NCBI GenBank assembly: GCA_027490465.1
Contig: JAIXXZ010000105.1
Coordinates: 1-53,360 of the forward strand
Length of the DNA: 53,360 bases
Direction: 5' to 3'
Source of the DNA: Oxalobacteraceae bacterium
GTDB taxonomy: Bacteria; Pseudomonadota; Gammaproteobacteria; Burkholderiales; Burkholderiaceae_D
Position numbers and translations under genes: made by a program. The notes below the pieces were generated by a model, which saw nothing but the letters and a program-made list of their open reading frames with translations, was not told the origin of the DNA and did no database searches. Below are positions 7,737 to 15,559 of this stretch, in pieces (the first letter of the stretch is position 1; each line of letters begins with the position of its first letter).

Positions 7737-8066
7737 TTACTCGACCCGAAATTCGAATTTCTGCTTACTGCAATCGAGGGTATTGATGTAATGAAAAGAA
7801 AAGCGTGCACCGTTTTCAGCGCCAACGCGCAGACGCATTTTGTTGCGGCCAACGACATCGCCCTCTTGATCTTTGACCGCCACCGAAAAGCTGCCACGGA
7901 ACGGCTGATCGCCTTTGTTGACGAGCACACCGCCGATATTGTAGTCAACACAGTAAACGCGCTTGACCACAAGTTCGGGGTTGTTGGTCTTCAGGGTTTC
8001 GGCATGGGCCGGCACAGCAAACAATACGCTGACCATGGCAGCGATCATGGGGTTCCGGTGTTTCAT
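7737..8066 (-). CDS. Small secreted protein, unknown function
   Basis: A 109-residue protein starting MKHRNPMIAAMVSVLFAVPAHAE, a clear signal peptide cleaved after AHA. The mature part is about 87 residues with two Cys (YCVDYNIGG and LDCSKQK) that could form a disulfide. The pattern VVKRVYCVDYNIGGVLVNKGDQPFRGS reads as a small immunoglobulin-like or beta-sandwich domain, but I cannot name it. The start at 8066 is set by AGGAG nine bases upstream; a longer frame exists but lacks a signal peptide at its N terminus. It lies 56 bases downstream of the enolase superfamily gene on the same strand. Confidence 0.65.
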   Translation of the reverse strand: MKHRNPMIAAMVSVLFAVPAHAETLKTNNPELVVKRVYCVDYNIGGVLVNKGDQPFRGSFSVAVKDQEGDVVGRNKMRLRVGAENGARFSFHYINTLDCSKQKFEFRVE

Positions 8067-8122
8067 CGGACGAATCTCCTGTTGTACAGATTGTCGATCA
8101 CCACGGAAATCCCGGGTGACCA

Positions 8123-9202
8123 CTAATTCAGCGCATAGCGCTTTGCTGCATCTTCATTCCATGCCATGCCCAGTCCCGGACCTTGTGCGGTCACCTGACC
8201 GTCAACAATCTTGTAGGGCTGAGCAAGTATTGCTGAACCAAAGTCCATGAACTCCAGCCAGTGACAAGTTGGCGTCACCGCCAGCACATGCGCGCTGGCC
8301 TCGATAAACAAATGACTCGATACCGGCATCGATGCTGCGCGCGCCATACCCATCACCGACAGCCAACCGGTAACACCACCGATCTTCATCAGATCCGGCA
8401 TCATCATGTCGCAGGCGCCGGCACTCATGGCACGTTCGGCGTCACGCGGGAACCACCAGTTTTCACCGGTCTGTATGTTCGCATCGACCGACTCTCTGAC
8501 CAGCGCATGGCCTTGCAGATCTTCTGCGGCCACTGGCTCCTCCACCCAGTGCAAATCAAACGGCTCCAGCAAGCGAATGCGTCGAATGGCTTCGGTCGGT
8601 TGCAGGCTCTGATTGAAGTCGACCATCAGCGCCGTCTTTGGTCCAATCATCTGACGAATTTCGCGTGTCACATGAATGTCGCGCTGTACATCCGGATCGC
8701 CGAGTTTGATCTTGATCGCACGAAAACCCTGCGCCATCGAGTGCTCAATCGCTTTGGCATCGTTTACAGGATCCACCATGCCGTAGCTATCGTAGGCCCA
8801 CACCGGCTTTGCTTCACCCCCCAGCAATGCAACGACTGGCTTGTTGACCGATTTGCCGAGTGCATCCCAGTACGCCATATCCAGTGTCGAAGCCACCATA
8901 CCCAGCAAACCCTGCATGCCAAGCAAGCGGTAGCGCTGCTCTAGCTGCTGCATGCGCGCCACTGGCGCCACGGTTTTACTTATCAGCTCAGGCTTGATCT
9001 CATCGATCAGGGATAACAGCGGCCTGAGAGTGACCGGCGTATAGCCAAACAAATACGCGCTGCCGGTCACGCCCTGCTCAGTCAGCACATCAATCAGAAT
9101 CAGCGGCGATACATCCACCGATCCAGAAGCTGTTCGGACCGGTCGAGCAAGCGGCGCCACAATGGCGCGCGCGCGGATATCGCGTATGAGAAGGCTGTCC
9201 AT
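8123..9202 (-). CDS. Mandelate racemase-type enolase superfamily enzyme
   Basis: A 359-residue protein, the same length as Pseudomonas mandelate racemase and in the same residue register at every catalytic position: Lys164 and Lys166 (AIKIKLG), metal ligands Asp195, Glu221 and Glu247, Asp270 with His297 (the His-Asp dyad), and Glu317 (PTCHWLE). SSHLF around His297 and KIGGVTGW after Asp270 also match. The enzyme would abstract an alpha-proton from a 2-hydroxy or related carboxylate with Mg2+. Mandelate itself is plausible, but no mandelate dehydrogenase or benzoylformate decarboxylase gene is in the window, so the substrate is open. AGGA precedes the ATG at 9202; the upstream extension of the frame is not family-like. 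Confidence 0.88.
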   Translation of the reverse strand: MDSLLIRDIRARAIVAPLARPVRTASGSVDVSPLILIDVLTEQGVTGSAYLFGYTPVTLRPLLSLIDEIKPELISKTVAPVARMQQLEQRYRLLGMQGLLGMVASTLDMAYWDALGKSVNKPVVALLGGEAKPVWAYDSYGMVDPVNDAKAIEHSMAQGFRAIKIKLGDPDVQRDIHVTREIRQMIGPKTALMVDFNQSLQPTEAIRRIRLLEPFDLHWVEEPVAAEDLQGHALVRESVDANIQTGENWWFPRDAERAMSAGACDMMMPDLMKIGGVTGWLSVMGMARAASMPVSSHLFIEASAHVLAVTPTCHWLEFMDFGSAILAQPYKIVDGQVTAQGPGLGMAWNEDAAKRYALN

Positions 9203-9449
9203 GAAATTCCTGTTCAATGAGTGAATCGACCGATCAAAGCCGAATTTTAGTCGGCCATCCAGCGAACATGAGCGGAGAGGAATAAATTTCACCAATCCGG
9301 GTAAAGCATGCATGAAAAGCAAGCACACACACCCCCAAGATCCACTGTCATACCCGATACCTGAGGTGTACCTGATTCCAACCCGAGATCCCGACAAGCC
9401 CGGGGCTGCATGCTAAGCTCGGCACACCTCGATCTCCCGGAGAAATATC

Positions 9450-9845
9450 ATGGCTACTGTTCCCCTGCTGTCTTACGCCGATGCCAGCCCCGAAGCACGT
9501 GCGGTGTTTGATGACATCAAGCGTGTTCGCGGCGTCGACGATGTGAACAATTTCTGGAAAGCGCTGGCTCACTCACCCGAATTACTGCAGAGCGTGTGGT
9601 CACAGGCGCAGCAAGTGATGAAGCCGGGTGCACTGGACGCAATGACGAAGGAGCTCATCTATATCGCCGTGTCAGCTGCCAACGGTTGTGAGTATTGCGT
9701 GCATTCGCATACTGCGGCAGCGCGAGCCAAAGGCATGACGGATGCGCAGCATTCAGAATTGCTGGCCGTGATAGGCATGGCCAGTCAGACCAATGCGCTG
9801 GTCAACAGCCTGCAAGTACCCGTCGACGAAGCCTTCAAAAAATGA
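9450..9845 (+). CDS. Carboxymuconolactone decarboxylase/AhpD-like family protein
   Basis: A 131-residue all-helical protein. TKELIYIAVSAANGCEYCVHSHTAAARAKG contains the CxxxH site of the AhpD/CMD fold (EYCVHSH). AhpD-like members with this motif act in peroxide defence or thiol redox chemistry; a true decarboxylase is less likely, since pcaC is present separately at 14332-14718. CCGGAG precedes the ATG by ten bases. The gene stands alone on the plus strand, divergent from the enolase superfamily gene. The precise reaction is unknown. Confidence 0.8.
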   Translation: MATVPLLSYADASPEARAVFDDIKRVRGVDDVNNFWKALAHSPELLQSVWSQAQQVMKPGALDAMTKELIYIAVSAANGCEYCVHSHTAAARAKGMTDAQHSELLAVIGMASQTNALVNSLQVPVDEAFKK

Positions 9846-9931
9846 AGGCAAGAGCCGGTGCCGTCGGCATTACAGGCGTACGGCAAGCGCTGCCAACGTT
9901 GCAATTGACCTGCCAAGGCCGGCTCTGAAAC

Positions 9932-11179
9932 TCAGGGATAGCGTACCCAGCCCTTGGTCGGCGAACTCTGATCGTTGCGCTCGGCAGGTTTGTGGTTCGG
10001 TACGGCGTTGGCATGTTGCTGGGCAGTCAGCTCAGTTTTTTCGGGCATGCCCGATGAGTGATGACTTGTAATCAGCCACTGCGAACCAATCTTGCGATAC
10101 GAGAATGAGTAGCGTGCCTTGACGCTCGTACCATCCGAAAAGCGAAACGTGTAAAGCCCCGAGTCGGTTGCGCTGTTGCAGTCGACATCAATCACCCTGT
10201 CGTCGATCGTGCCTTCCGGACGACGCGACAGAAAGTGCGCAAAGTAATCCTCTTTCTCTGCCGTGGTGAAACGCGCGCGATTCGATACTGTCGGCAAAAG
10301 AACAGAGCCCGGCGCGTAGTTTGCGGCTACTTTTTTGGGATCCCCCGTCCGCAAAGAAGCATTCCAGCGGTCAAATAGTGCTGCAACTTCAGATTTCAGA
10401 GGCGGATTGCAGAAGTCTGACGATGACTCGGCAGCGGATTTTGCGGTGGTGGTGTGGCTGTCGGCATGCGTATCTGCGGCAGTATGCGCCGCAGGGGTGG
10501 CGTGAGCCGCGCCAGCCTCATGATGTTCTGCCGCTGGGGCAGCATGAGTATCATTGCTCTCATGGGTGTCGTTTGCTGCCAGCGCTTTTTTGGGCGCGGG
10601 CGCTGCTGGTGCATGCACGCCATGCTTTGCCGCTGGTGCTGCATTCGCCGAGTGGTCAGCTGACTTCGTTGATGCATCATGCCCATCATGTGCCGCGTTA
10701 GCAGCAGCTGCGGCCGGGGTGTCGTGTTCCGCCTGACTGTCAGGTATGGACACTGCACGCGAGTCCGATGGCGTAACAGCTGCATTAGCAACAATGCTGC
10801 GCTCCTTTACACGCAGGCGCTTGCTAACACGCCCATCGCTCGCGCCCGGGGACGAATTCGACGCGGTATTGCCATGGGCATCACCGGATGACGCGTCCTT
10901 GCTAGCGTGCTCATCGGTTTGCGCGCCATGGGTCAGTGCCTTGTGCTGTGGCCTTGCGCGCGCTGGCCTGCGCGATTTTTTAGTCACGGTCGCTTGATTA
11001 GGTTCGTCTGCAGACTGCGATGCCGCATCTTTGGTCGCCGTGTCCTTCCCTTGGCCGTCTTTAGACGGTGCCTGTTTTGCAGCAGCGGCGTGATCGTCGT
11101 GATGCGCGTCGGCTGCAAAGACAGTCGCGCTGAAAAGCATCAGGGTCACCAGGGTTACGGTCAGTTTATTGAAGTTCAT
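9932..11179 (-). CDS. Secreted His/Ala-rich protein with C-terminal SnoaL-like domain
   Basis: A 415-residue protein. The start at 11179 gives MNFNKLTVTLVTLMLFSATVFAAD, a clean signal peptide, with AAGGAAAAC upstream; the longer open frame is untranslated leader. Residues about 24-255 are low-complexity, rich in Ala, His, Asp, Ser and Lys with many HDDHAA- and DTHA-like repeats, and include a basic patch KKSRRPARARPQHK. Residues about 256-390 form a compact NTF2-like domain of the SgcJ/CaMKII-association type: FDRWNASLRTGDPKKVAANYAPGSVLLP and later YSFSYRKIGSQWLITSHHSS. The His-rich tether could bind metal. The domain is a fold call; function is unknown. Confidence 0.7.
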   Translation of the reverse strand: MNFNKLTVTLVTLMLFSATVFAADAHHDDHAAAAKQAPSKDGQGKDTATKDAASQSADEPNQATVTKKSRRPARARPQHKALTHGAQTDEHASKDASSGDAHGNTASNSSPGASDGRVSKRLRVKERSIVANAAVTPSDSRAVSIPDSQAEHDTPAAAAANAAHDGHDASTKSADHSANAAPAAKHGVHAPAAPAPKKALAANDTHESNDTHAAPAAEHHEAGAAHATPAAHTAADTHADSHTTTAKSAAESSSDFCNPPLKSEVAALFDRWNASLRTGDPKKVAANYAPGSVLLPTVSNRARFTTAEKEDYFAHFLSRRPEGTIDDRVIDVDCNSATDSGLYTFRFSDGTSVKARYSFSYRKIGSQWLITSHHSSGMPEKTELTAQQHANAVPNHKPAERNDQSSPTKGWVRYP

Positions 11180-11585
11180 TCTGTTTTCCTTCACAAAGCG
11201 AGTGAAGCTCTGAAGCCGTCGACTCGGGCCGCCATGGCAGTGTTCCGGGCTCGACGGGCTTTCGTACCATTCCGTGGGGCTGCCACGAAAACTGTCAACA
11301 ACATGGAGGAATGGTCCTGACAACGGTACGCATCCCCGCACACAAAAACTCATGTCATGGTTAATCGAACCGGCGAGGATTTTCTATAGCCCCCGGCACA
11401 AACAAATATACTGAGTGGCGCTAAAGATTTACGAGGCTCGGTTCGATTCCCTGATTGTCGTTCATGTTCTTTAGCAATGGCGCTGAATATATTTCATATT
11501 TGACAGCGTTTTATCAGGCATAGATCGCATTCGATTCGCAGAATGTAATCCTGCCCGGCAGTCTTGTTATCAAAGGAGAAAAAAA
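11180..11585. other. Divergent intergenic region
   Basis: This 406-base stretch separates the His/Ala-rich protein gene (minus) from the carbonic-anhydrase-like gene (plus) and should hold both promoters. A TTGACA hexamer lies near 11500 on the plus strand, but no convincing -10 box follows at the right distance. No gene or RNA is seen; a GGTTCGATTCCC motif near 11450 is not part of a tRNA. Confidence 0.5.
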
Positions 11586-12188
11586 GTGGCTGAAAAAATC
11601 ATTGAGACGCTGCCCGGCGAACTGCATGAGGCAGGCTGCCCATGCTGCACCCCCGTGTCATCAGGTACCTCGCGCCGCCAGTTTCTGGCAACCGGTGCCG
11701 CAGTCCTCGCAGGCGGCATGATGGGCTTTGTGCCCGGACGGTCCATGGCAGGTGGCGGCAACTACGAAGCCATGCTGGTCAACTGCATCGATCCTCGCTT
11801 CACCACACTGAGCTGGCAGTACATGGGCTTGCTCTCCGGTGTGGATCGCGAAAAGCTGGGTGACAACTACAGCCATTTCGTGATGGCGGGTGGTCCGCTC
11901 GGCGCGGTCCATCCCAAGTTTGCCCCTTGGCATAAAACCTTCTGGGACAATCTTGAAATCACGGTCGCTCTGCACCACATCAAACGCGTGGTCGCACTGT
12001 CCCACCGTGATTGCGGTGCGGCCAAGCTGGCCTTTGGCGCAGCAGGCGTGGCCGAAAAAGAAATCGAGACTGGTTCACATACTGAAGGGCTCGCGATGTT
12101 CCGCAAGGAAGTCAACATGCGCCATCCCAAACTGAGCGTGATCACCGGCATCATGGACCTGACTGGCCGCGTGGATCTCATCGGTTAA
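11586..12188 (+). CDS. Tat-exported beta-carbonic anhydrase-like protein
   Basis: A 200-residue protein starting at GTG 11586, with AAAGGAG 7-8 bases upstream. Residues 28-47 contain a twin-arginine signal (TSRRQFLATGAAVLAGGMM), so the product is periplasmic. The mature part has the beta-carbonic anhydrase zinc site: Cys67 with the Asp69-Arg71 dyad in NCIDPRF, and His140-x2-Cys143-Gly in LSHRDCGAAK. It is short for the family, with little sequence after the zinc site. Before the Tat motif lies GCPCC (Cys18, 20, 21), unusual in a signal region. Hydration of CO2 in the periplasm is the natural prediction, but activity of such short exported forms is uncertain. Confidence 0.78.
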   Translation: MAEKIIETLPGELHEAGCPCCTPVSSGTSRRQFLATGAAVLAGGMMGFVPGRSMAGGGNYEAMLVNCIDPRFTTLSWQYMGLLSGVDREKLGDNYSHFVMAGGPLGAVHPKFAPWHKTFWDNLEITVALHHIKRVVALSHRDCGAAKLAFGAAGVAEKEIETGSHTEGLAMFRKEVNMRHPKLSVITGIMDLTGRVDLIG

Positions 12189-12219
12189 GCAAAGCAAAAT
12201 ACACCGGTAGTACGCAAGA

Positions 12220-12252
12220 AAAAAATCCCGGGCCACAAGCTCGGGATTTTTC
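12220..12252 (+). terminator. Intrinsic terminator after the carbonic-anhydrase-like gene
   Basis: AAAAATCCCG pairs with CGGGATTTTT around a GC-rich loop, followed by TCATT. It starts 32 bases after the stop codon. The A-run on the left arm makes it potentially bidirectional, so it could also serve the convergent cupin gene. Confidence 0.85.
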
Positions 12253-12260
12253 ATTCAGGT

Positions 12261-12391
12261 AGACGCCGAATAAAGCCAAGTTTTATGGCGAGCCGGCGTA
12301 GCTTTACAACGCGGGGACCAGAAAAATCAATGGTTTGGTGCCATTGAACTTGCCACAAAAATTTCTGGGTTTATTGAATCAGCGCTTCCTT
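12261..12391 (+). repeat. Dispersed ~130-bp repeat, full copy B
   Basis: It matches copy A (1034-1163) end to end in the same orientation, with scattered substitutions. It sits in the convergent gap between the carbonic-anhydrase-like gene and the cupin gene, and ends four bases before the cupin stop codon. The imperfect inverted ends GGTAGACGCCGAAT and (from the right) GGAAGCGCTGATT are retained. Confidence 0.7.
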
Positions 12392-12394
12392 AGA

Positions 12395-12667
12395 TCAAGC
12401 CGCCGCTTTACGACCCACGATGTATTTCACGCCATGGGGTCCATAAGTTTCAGTGTGCATGACGTTGGCGTTCAGATGAAAGGTGTCGCCAACGCGACAG
12501 TGGGTCTCCTTGCCATCCACCACTACCCGGATTTCACCCTCGATGATCATCGCTTTGGCCTCGAAAGGATGACTGTGCAAATCCATCCCTATATTTGCCT
12601 CGCGCTCGATAATCACCACTTCAAAGCCTTCGCTCTCCAGCATTGTCTTGAATGCCTGCTGATCCAT
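12395..12667 (-). CDS. Small cupin-domain protein
   Basis: A 90-residue single cupin. Motif 1 is DLHSHPFEAKAMIIEGEIRV (metal-ligand His residues and a Glu) and motif 2 is GDTFHLNANVMHTE (His). Such small cupins bind Fe, Mn or Zn and act as dioxygenases, isomerases or ligand sensors; the substrate is not evident. The start at 12667 has AAGGAG six bases upstream and lies 14 bases after the stop of the ketopantoate-reductase-type gene, so the two are co-transcribed. A longer frame would overlap that gene and is unlikely. Confidence 0.82.
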   Translation of the reverse strand: MDQQAFKTMLESEGFEVVIIEREANIGMDLHSHPFEAKAMIIEGEIRVVVDGKETHCRVGDTFHLNANVMHTETYGPHGVKYIVGRKAAA

Positions 12668-12681
12668 TTTTGCTCCTTGTT

Positions 12682-13593
12682 TTATTTCGTTGAAATCAGT
12701 CTTACCAGCGTTAGCAGCGTCTGATTGACCGATGTGGGTATACCCAATAGCGCTCCCTGCCTGCACACATAACCATTCAGATAATCAATCTCGTTCGGTT
12801 TACCGCGAGCCACATCCTGCGCCGTGGATGAATACTGCGTCGCCATATTGCTTGAAACCTGTTTGACGATTTCATAGCTGTCACCCGGCACCTGCACACC
12901 CGCCGCCTTTGCGACAGCGAGGCACTCGGTCACGACTGTGTGCATCAGCTCACGCACACCAGGCACTTCGACCAATTTGCCGTAAGGCTGCTGGGCAATG
13001 GCCGAGAGCGCGTTGTACGCGCAATTGACGATCAGCTTGCCCCATAAAATACCGACGATATTCGAAGATACCTGCACCGGCACGCCGGCTTCGATGCATT
13101 TCGCTGCGAGCTGATCGCTCACGGGCGAATCACCAATCGCGAGTTCACCACGTCCATGATGCTTCAGGTGCCCGGGTCCGGCCATTTCGGTGGCGACATA
13201 GACCACGGCGGGTATGACTCGCTGGGGCAACAGGCGCTGCAGCGTCTCTGCGTTCTCCACGCCATTTTGCAGCGACAGAATAATCGTGTCCGGCGACAAA
13301 TGCGGCAGCATGGCCTGGGCCGCGCTCACCGTATCGGTTGATTTCACACAGAAGAGCACCACGCGTGCTGAGGCGATGTCACTGACCTCGGTACTCGCCT
13401 GGAGTTTTACATACTCGGTAAAGCTCAGCGTCTCAAGCAGAAGCCCCTTCTGCTGAATGGCATCGACATGCGATGGTCGCCCGATCAGGGTGACGGGATA
13501 GCCGGCACGCGCGAGCATGCCGCCGAAATAACAACCGACGGAGCCTGCGCCCATGACGGCAATGGTGTTGTCTGATTGGATTGCTGAGAGCAT
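12682..13593 (-). CDS. 2-dehydropantoate 2-reductase (ApbA/PanE) family protein
   Basis: A 303-residue NADP-dependent reductase of the PanE fold. The N-terminal Rossmann motif is IAVMGAGSVGCYFGGMLARAG; the C-terminal helical domain has ILWGKLIVNCAYNALSAI with the conserved Lys and Asn, and GKPNEIDYLNGYV with the conserved Glu. PanE itself reduces ketopantoate for pantothenate synthesis, but many genomes carry several paralogs with other 2-oxo acid substrates. Pairing with a cupin gene suggests a catabolic role rather than the housekeeping one. The ATG at 13593 lacks a clear ribosome site; an in-frame TTG nine codons upstream is an alternative. Confidence 0.8.
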   Translation of the reverse strand: MLSAIQSDNTIAVMGAGSVGCYFGGMLARAGYPVTLIGRPSHVDAIQQKGLLLETLSFTEYVKLQASTEVSDIASARVVLFCVKSTDTVSAAQAMLPHLSPDTIILSLQNGVENAETLQRLLPQRVIPAVVYVATEMAGPGHLKHHGRGELAIGDSPVSDQLAAKCIEAGVPVQVSSNIVGILWGKLIVNCAYNALSAIAQQPYGKLVEVPGVRELMHTVVTECLAVAKAAGVQVPGDSYEIVKQVSSNMATQYSSTAQDVARGKPNEIDYLNGYVCRQGALLGIPTSVNQTLLTLVRLISTK

Positions 13594-13749
13594 GCTGGAT
13601 CTGATGAGTGTTTCTATCAAAATAACGCGGCTGGCCGCGATTGCTGGTCACGGCACAAATATACAGGAAGCGGCTTACAGCCCTTCCGCGGCCGGTATGG
13701 CGCTGCATCGTATACTGGGTTTTACGCACACCAGTAGCTGGAGGGATGA

Positions 13750-14319
13750 ATGAAAACAAGACCATGGCGCGCAACGCTATTCTGGATCATGGGCCTGTTA
13801 TTCGGGCTACCCGCGCTGGCTGCTGACTGGAGTGGTACCCGAAGTATTGTGCTCTCCAATACCGCAGGCGAACGTCACACCATCGGGCAGGTGGTTTTTT
13901 CTGAAGCCGATCAGGGAAAAACAGCATTTCGTATCGAGATGGCCGCCAATATGCAGGATTATTTTCTGGCGATGCGTCCGTTTCTCTGTCTGACTGGCCC
14001 TGTGCAACGTCTGTGCTGGTTCCCCGTTCATAACGAAGCGGCACTGATCAGCAAAGACGATTTACTGCCGCTGGAATATGCACTCATGTTCATGCGAACC
14101 CGATCCACGGATCTGCACGTGAATCCCTTCAATGGTTTGTACTATCGTCTGCGCGTCGACGGTGATCGTATCGTTGGCACGCTGTTCGAGGTTGACATGG
14201 CGCCTTTCATTGCGCCCGATGTGCTGCCGGTTGAACAACGACGGCGCCCTTTGAAGGCGAAAGATTTTTATGATGCCGATGCGGGTTCGAACTGGCTGCC
14301 GCTACTGAGCATCGAATGA
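13750..14319 (+). CDS. Secreted protein of unknown function
   Basis: A 189-residue protein with a clear signal peptide (MKTRPWRATLFWIMGLLFGL, cleaved near ALAAD). The mature part is mixed alpha/beta with FLCLTGPVQRLCWFPVHNEAAL, where two Cys could pair, and a conserved-looking ending PLKAKDFYDADAGSNWLPL. GGAGGGATGA precedes the ATG. I do not recognise the family. It converges with the pca operon, its stop lying 12 bases from the pcaC stop, and is probably not functionally tied to it. Confidence 0.7.
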   Translation: MKTRPWRATLFWIMGLLFGLPALAADWSGTRSIVLSNTAGERHTIGQVVFSEADQGKTAFRIEMAANMQDYFLAMRPFLCLTGPVQRLCWFPVHNEAALISKDDLLPLEYALMFMRTRSTDLHVNPFNGLYYRLRVDGDRIVGTLFEVDMAPFIAPDVLPVEQRRRPLKAKDFYDADAGSNWLPLLSIE

Positions 14320-14331
14320 AACAACCGGCAT

Positions 14332-14718
14332 TCAGGCACCGGCATCCATCGCGGTAAACACCTGCTGCGCCAGCGCGAAAGCTGAATTCGCTGCAGGCAC
14401 ACCGCAATAAATCGCTGTCTGCAGCAGTGCCTCACCGATCTCTTCGCGGGTGACGCCGTTATTCGCCGCAGCGCGCAAGTGCAGCTTGAGCTCCTCTTCG
14501 CGATTGAGTGCCACCATCATGCAAATCGTCATCAGACTGCGCGTGTGCGCTGGCAGACCCGGACGCGTCCAGATTTCACCCCATGCATAGCGCGTGATCA
14601 GATCCTGAAAATCACGCGTGAAATCAGTGCGATTGGCCTGTGCGCGGTCCACATGCGCATCACCGAGCACCTGACGGCGCTTTGTCATGCCCTGTTCATA
14701 ACGTTCTTTTTCATCCAT
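14332..14718 (-). CDS. pcaC: 4-carboxymuconolactone decarboxylase
   Basis: A 128-residue CMD protein. It converts 4-carboxymuconolactone to 3-oxoadipate enol-lactone. WTRPGLPAHTRSLMTICMMVALNREEELKLHLRAA and EEIGEALLQTAIYCGVPAAN are diagnostic PcaC stretches. The start at 14718 (MDEKERYEQG) is preferred, since AAGGA lies eight bases upstream; an ATG three codons earlier sits right on that site. The start overlaps the end of pcaD by eight bases, showing translational coupling. It is the last gene of the pca operon. Confidence 0.95.
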   Translation of the reverse strand: MDEKERYEQGMTKRRQVLGDAHVDRAQANRTDFTRDFQDLITRYAWGEIWTRPGLPAHTRSLMTICMMVALNREEELKLHLRAAANNGVTREEIGEALLQTAIYCGVPAANSAFALAQQVFTAMDAGA

Positions 14719-15517
14719 GTGCGCCATCCTTGTTCAGCATGAAACCGAGCAGATTCTGCGTAAATGCTTGTGCGACTTCCCAATTCGATAAATGTGCGGC
14801 ATTGAGCTCGACGTATCGTGCGCCCTGAATCGCGCGCGCGATCAGCTCACCGTGCTCGGGTGGCGTCGATTTATCATGCCGCCCAGCGATCACCAGTGTA
14901 GGCGCCGAAATTTTTGACAGCTCGGCGCGCTGATCCATGTCACGTACCGCAGCACAATTGGCCGCATAACCTTCGACGGAGGTATTGGCCAGCATGCGTC
15001 GGACACGCTCAACCTGCGCCGGCGCATGGGCAATAAAATCGGCAGTAAACCATCGATCAAGCACGGTCTCGATGATCGATGACATACCTTCCTGACGAAC
15101 TTTGCTGATACGGGCGTTCCACACTTCGGGCAAACCAATCGCGGCACTGGTGTTGCACAACGCGAGCCGATCAATGCGCTCGGCGGCATGAACACCCAAC
15201 CACATGCCGGTCATGCCACCCATCGACAGTCCGCAAAAATGCGCACGCTGAATTTGCAGTGCATCCAGCAGTGTCAGCACATCGCCGCCCAGCTGGGCTA
15301 TCGTGTAAGGACCGGGTGTGACATCAGACTGACCATGACCGCGCGTGTCATAGCGCAGTACACGGAAGTGCTCAAGCAAAGCGGGCAATTGTGGCAACCA
15401 CATATCCATGGTGGTGCCAAGTGAATTTGACATGACCAGCACGGGCGCGTCCTCATTACCTGAAGCCGCCTCGAGCACGTAATGAAGTTTACCGCTACCT
15501 GTCTGAATGAACGGCAT
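14711..15517 (-). CDS. pcaD: 3-oxoadipate enol-lactonase
   Basis: A 268-residue alpha/beta hydrolase that hydrolyses 3-oxoadipate enol-lactone to 3-oxoadipate. The nucleophile elbow is GLSMGG with Ser98, the acid is the Asp in IAGRHDKSTPP, and the base is His242 in NAAHLSNWE; RYDTRGHGQSD is the typical strand 4 region. AGGAG lies upstream of the ATG. It lies between pcaB (42 bases before) and pcaC (overlapping). In some bacteria pcaD and pcaC are fused into pcaL; here they remain separate genes. Confidence 0.95.
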   Translation of the reverse strand: MPFIQTGSGKLHYVLEAASGNEDAPVLVMSNSLGTTMDMWLPQLPALLEHFRVLRYDTRGHGQSDVTPGPYTIAQLGGDVLTLLDALQIQRAHFCGLSMGGMTGMWLGVHAAERIDRLALCNTSAAIGLPEVWNARISKVRQEGMSSIIETVLDRWFTADFIAHAPAQVERVRRMLANTSVEGYAANCAAVRDMDQRAELSKISAPTLVIAGRHDKSTPPEHGELIARAIQGARYVELNAAHLSNWEVAQAFTQNLLGFMLNKDGAHG

Positions 15518-15559
15518 GATGACTCCTGACGGTGGCTTGTGAGCGCATATTCATGTTTG

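Noticed and set aside
9851..9926. AGAGCCGG ... CCGGCTCT inverted repeat between convergent genes
   Set aside because: The 60-base loop and absence of a T-run make a terminator role doubtful; noted only as an inverted repeat.
10321..10891. Several overlapping open frames within the His/Ala-rich gene
   Set aside because: They arise from repetitive GCN/CAN codons in the low-complexity tract; only the minus-strand frame has a signal peptide and a folded C-terminal domain.
11440..11475. tRNA-like T-loop GGTTCGATTCCC
   Set aside because: The flanking bases do not form a 5-bp T-stem, and no acceptor, D or anticodon arm can be found around it.
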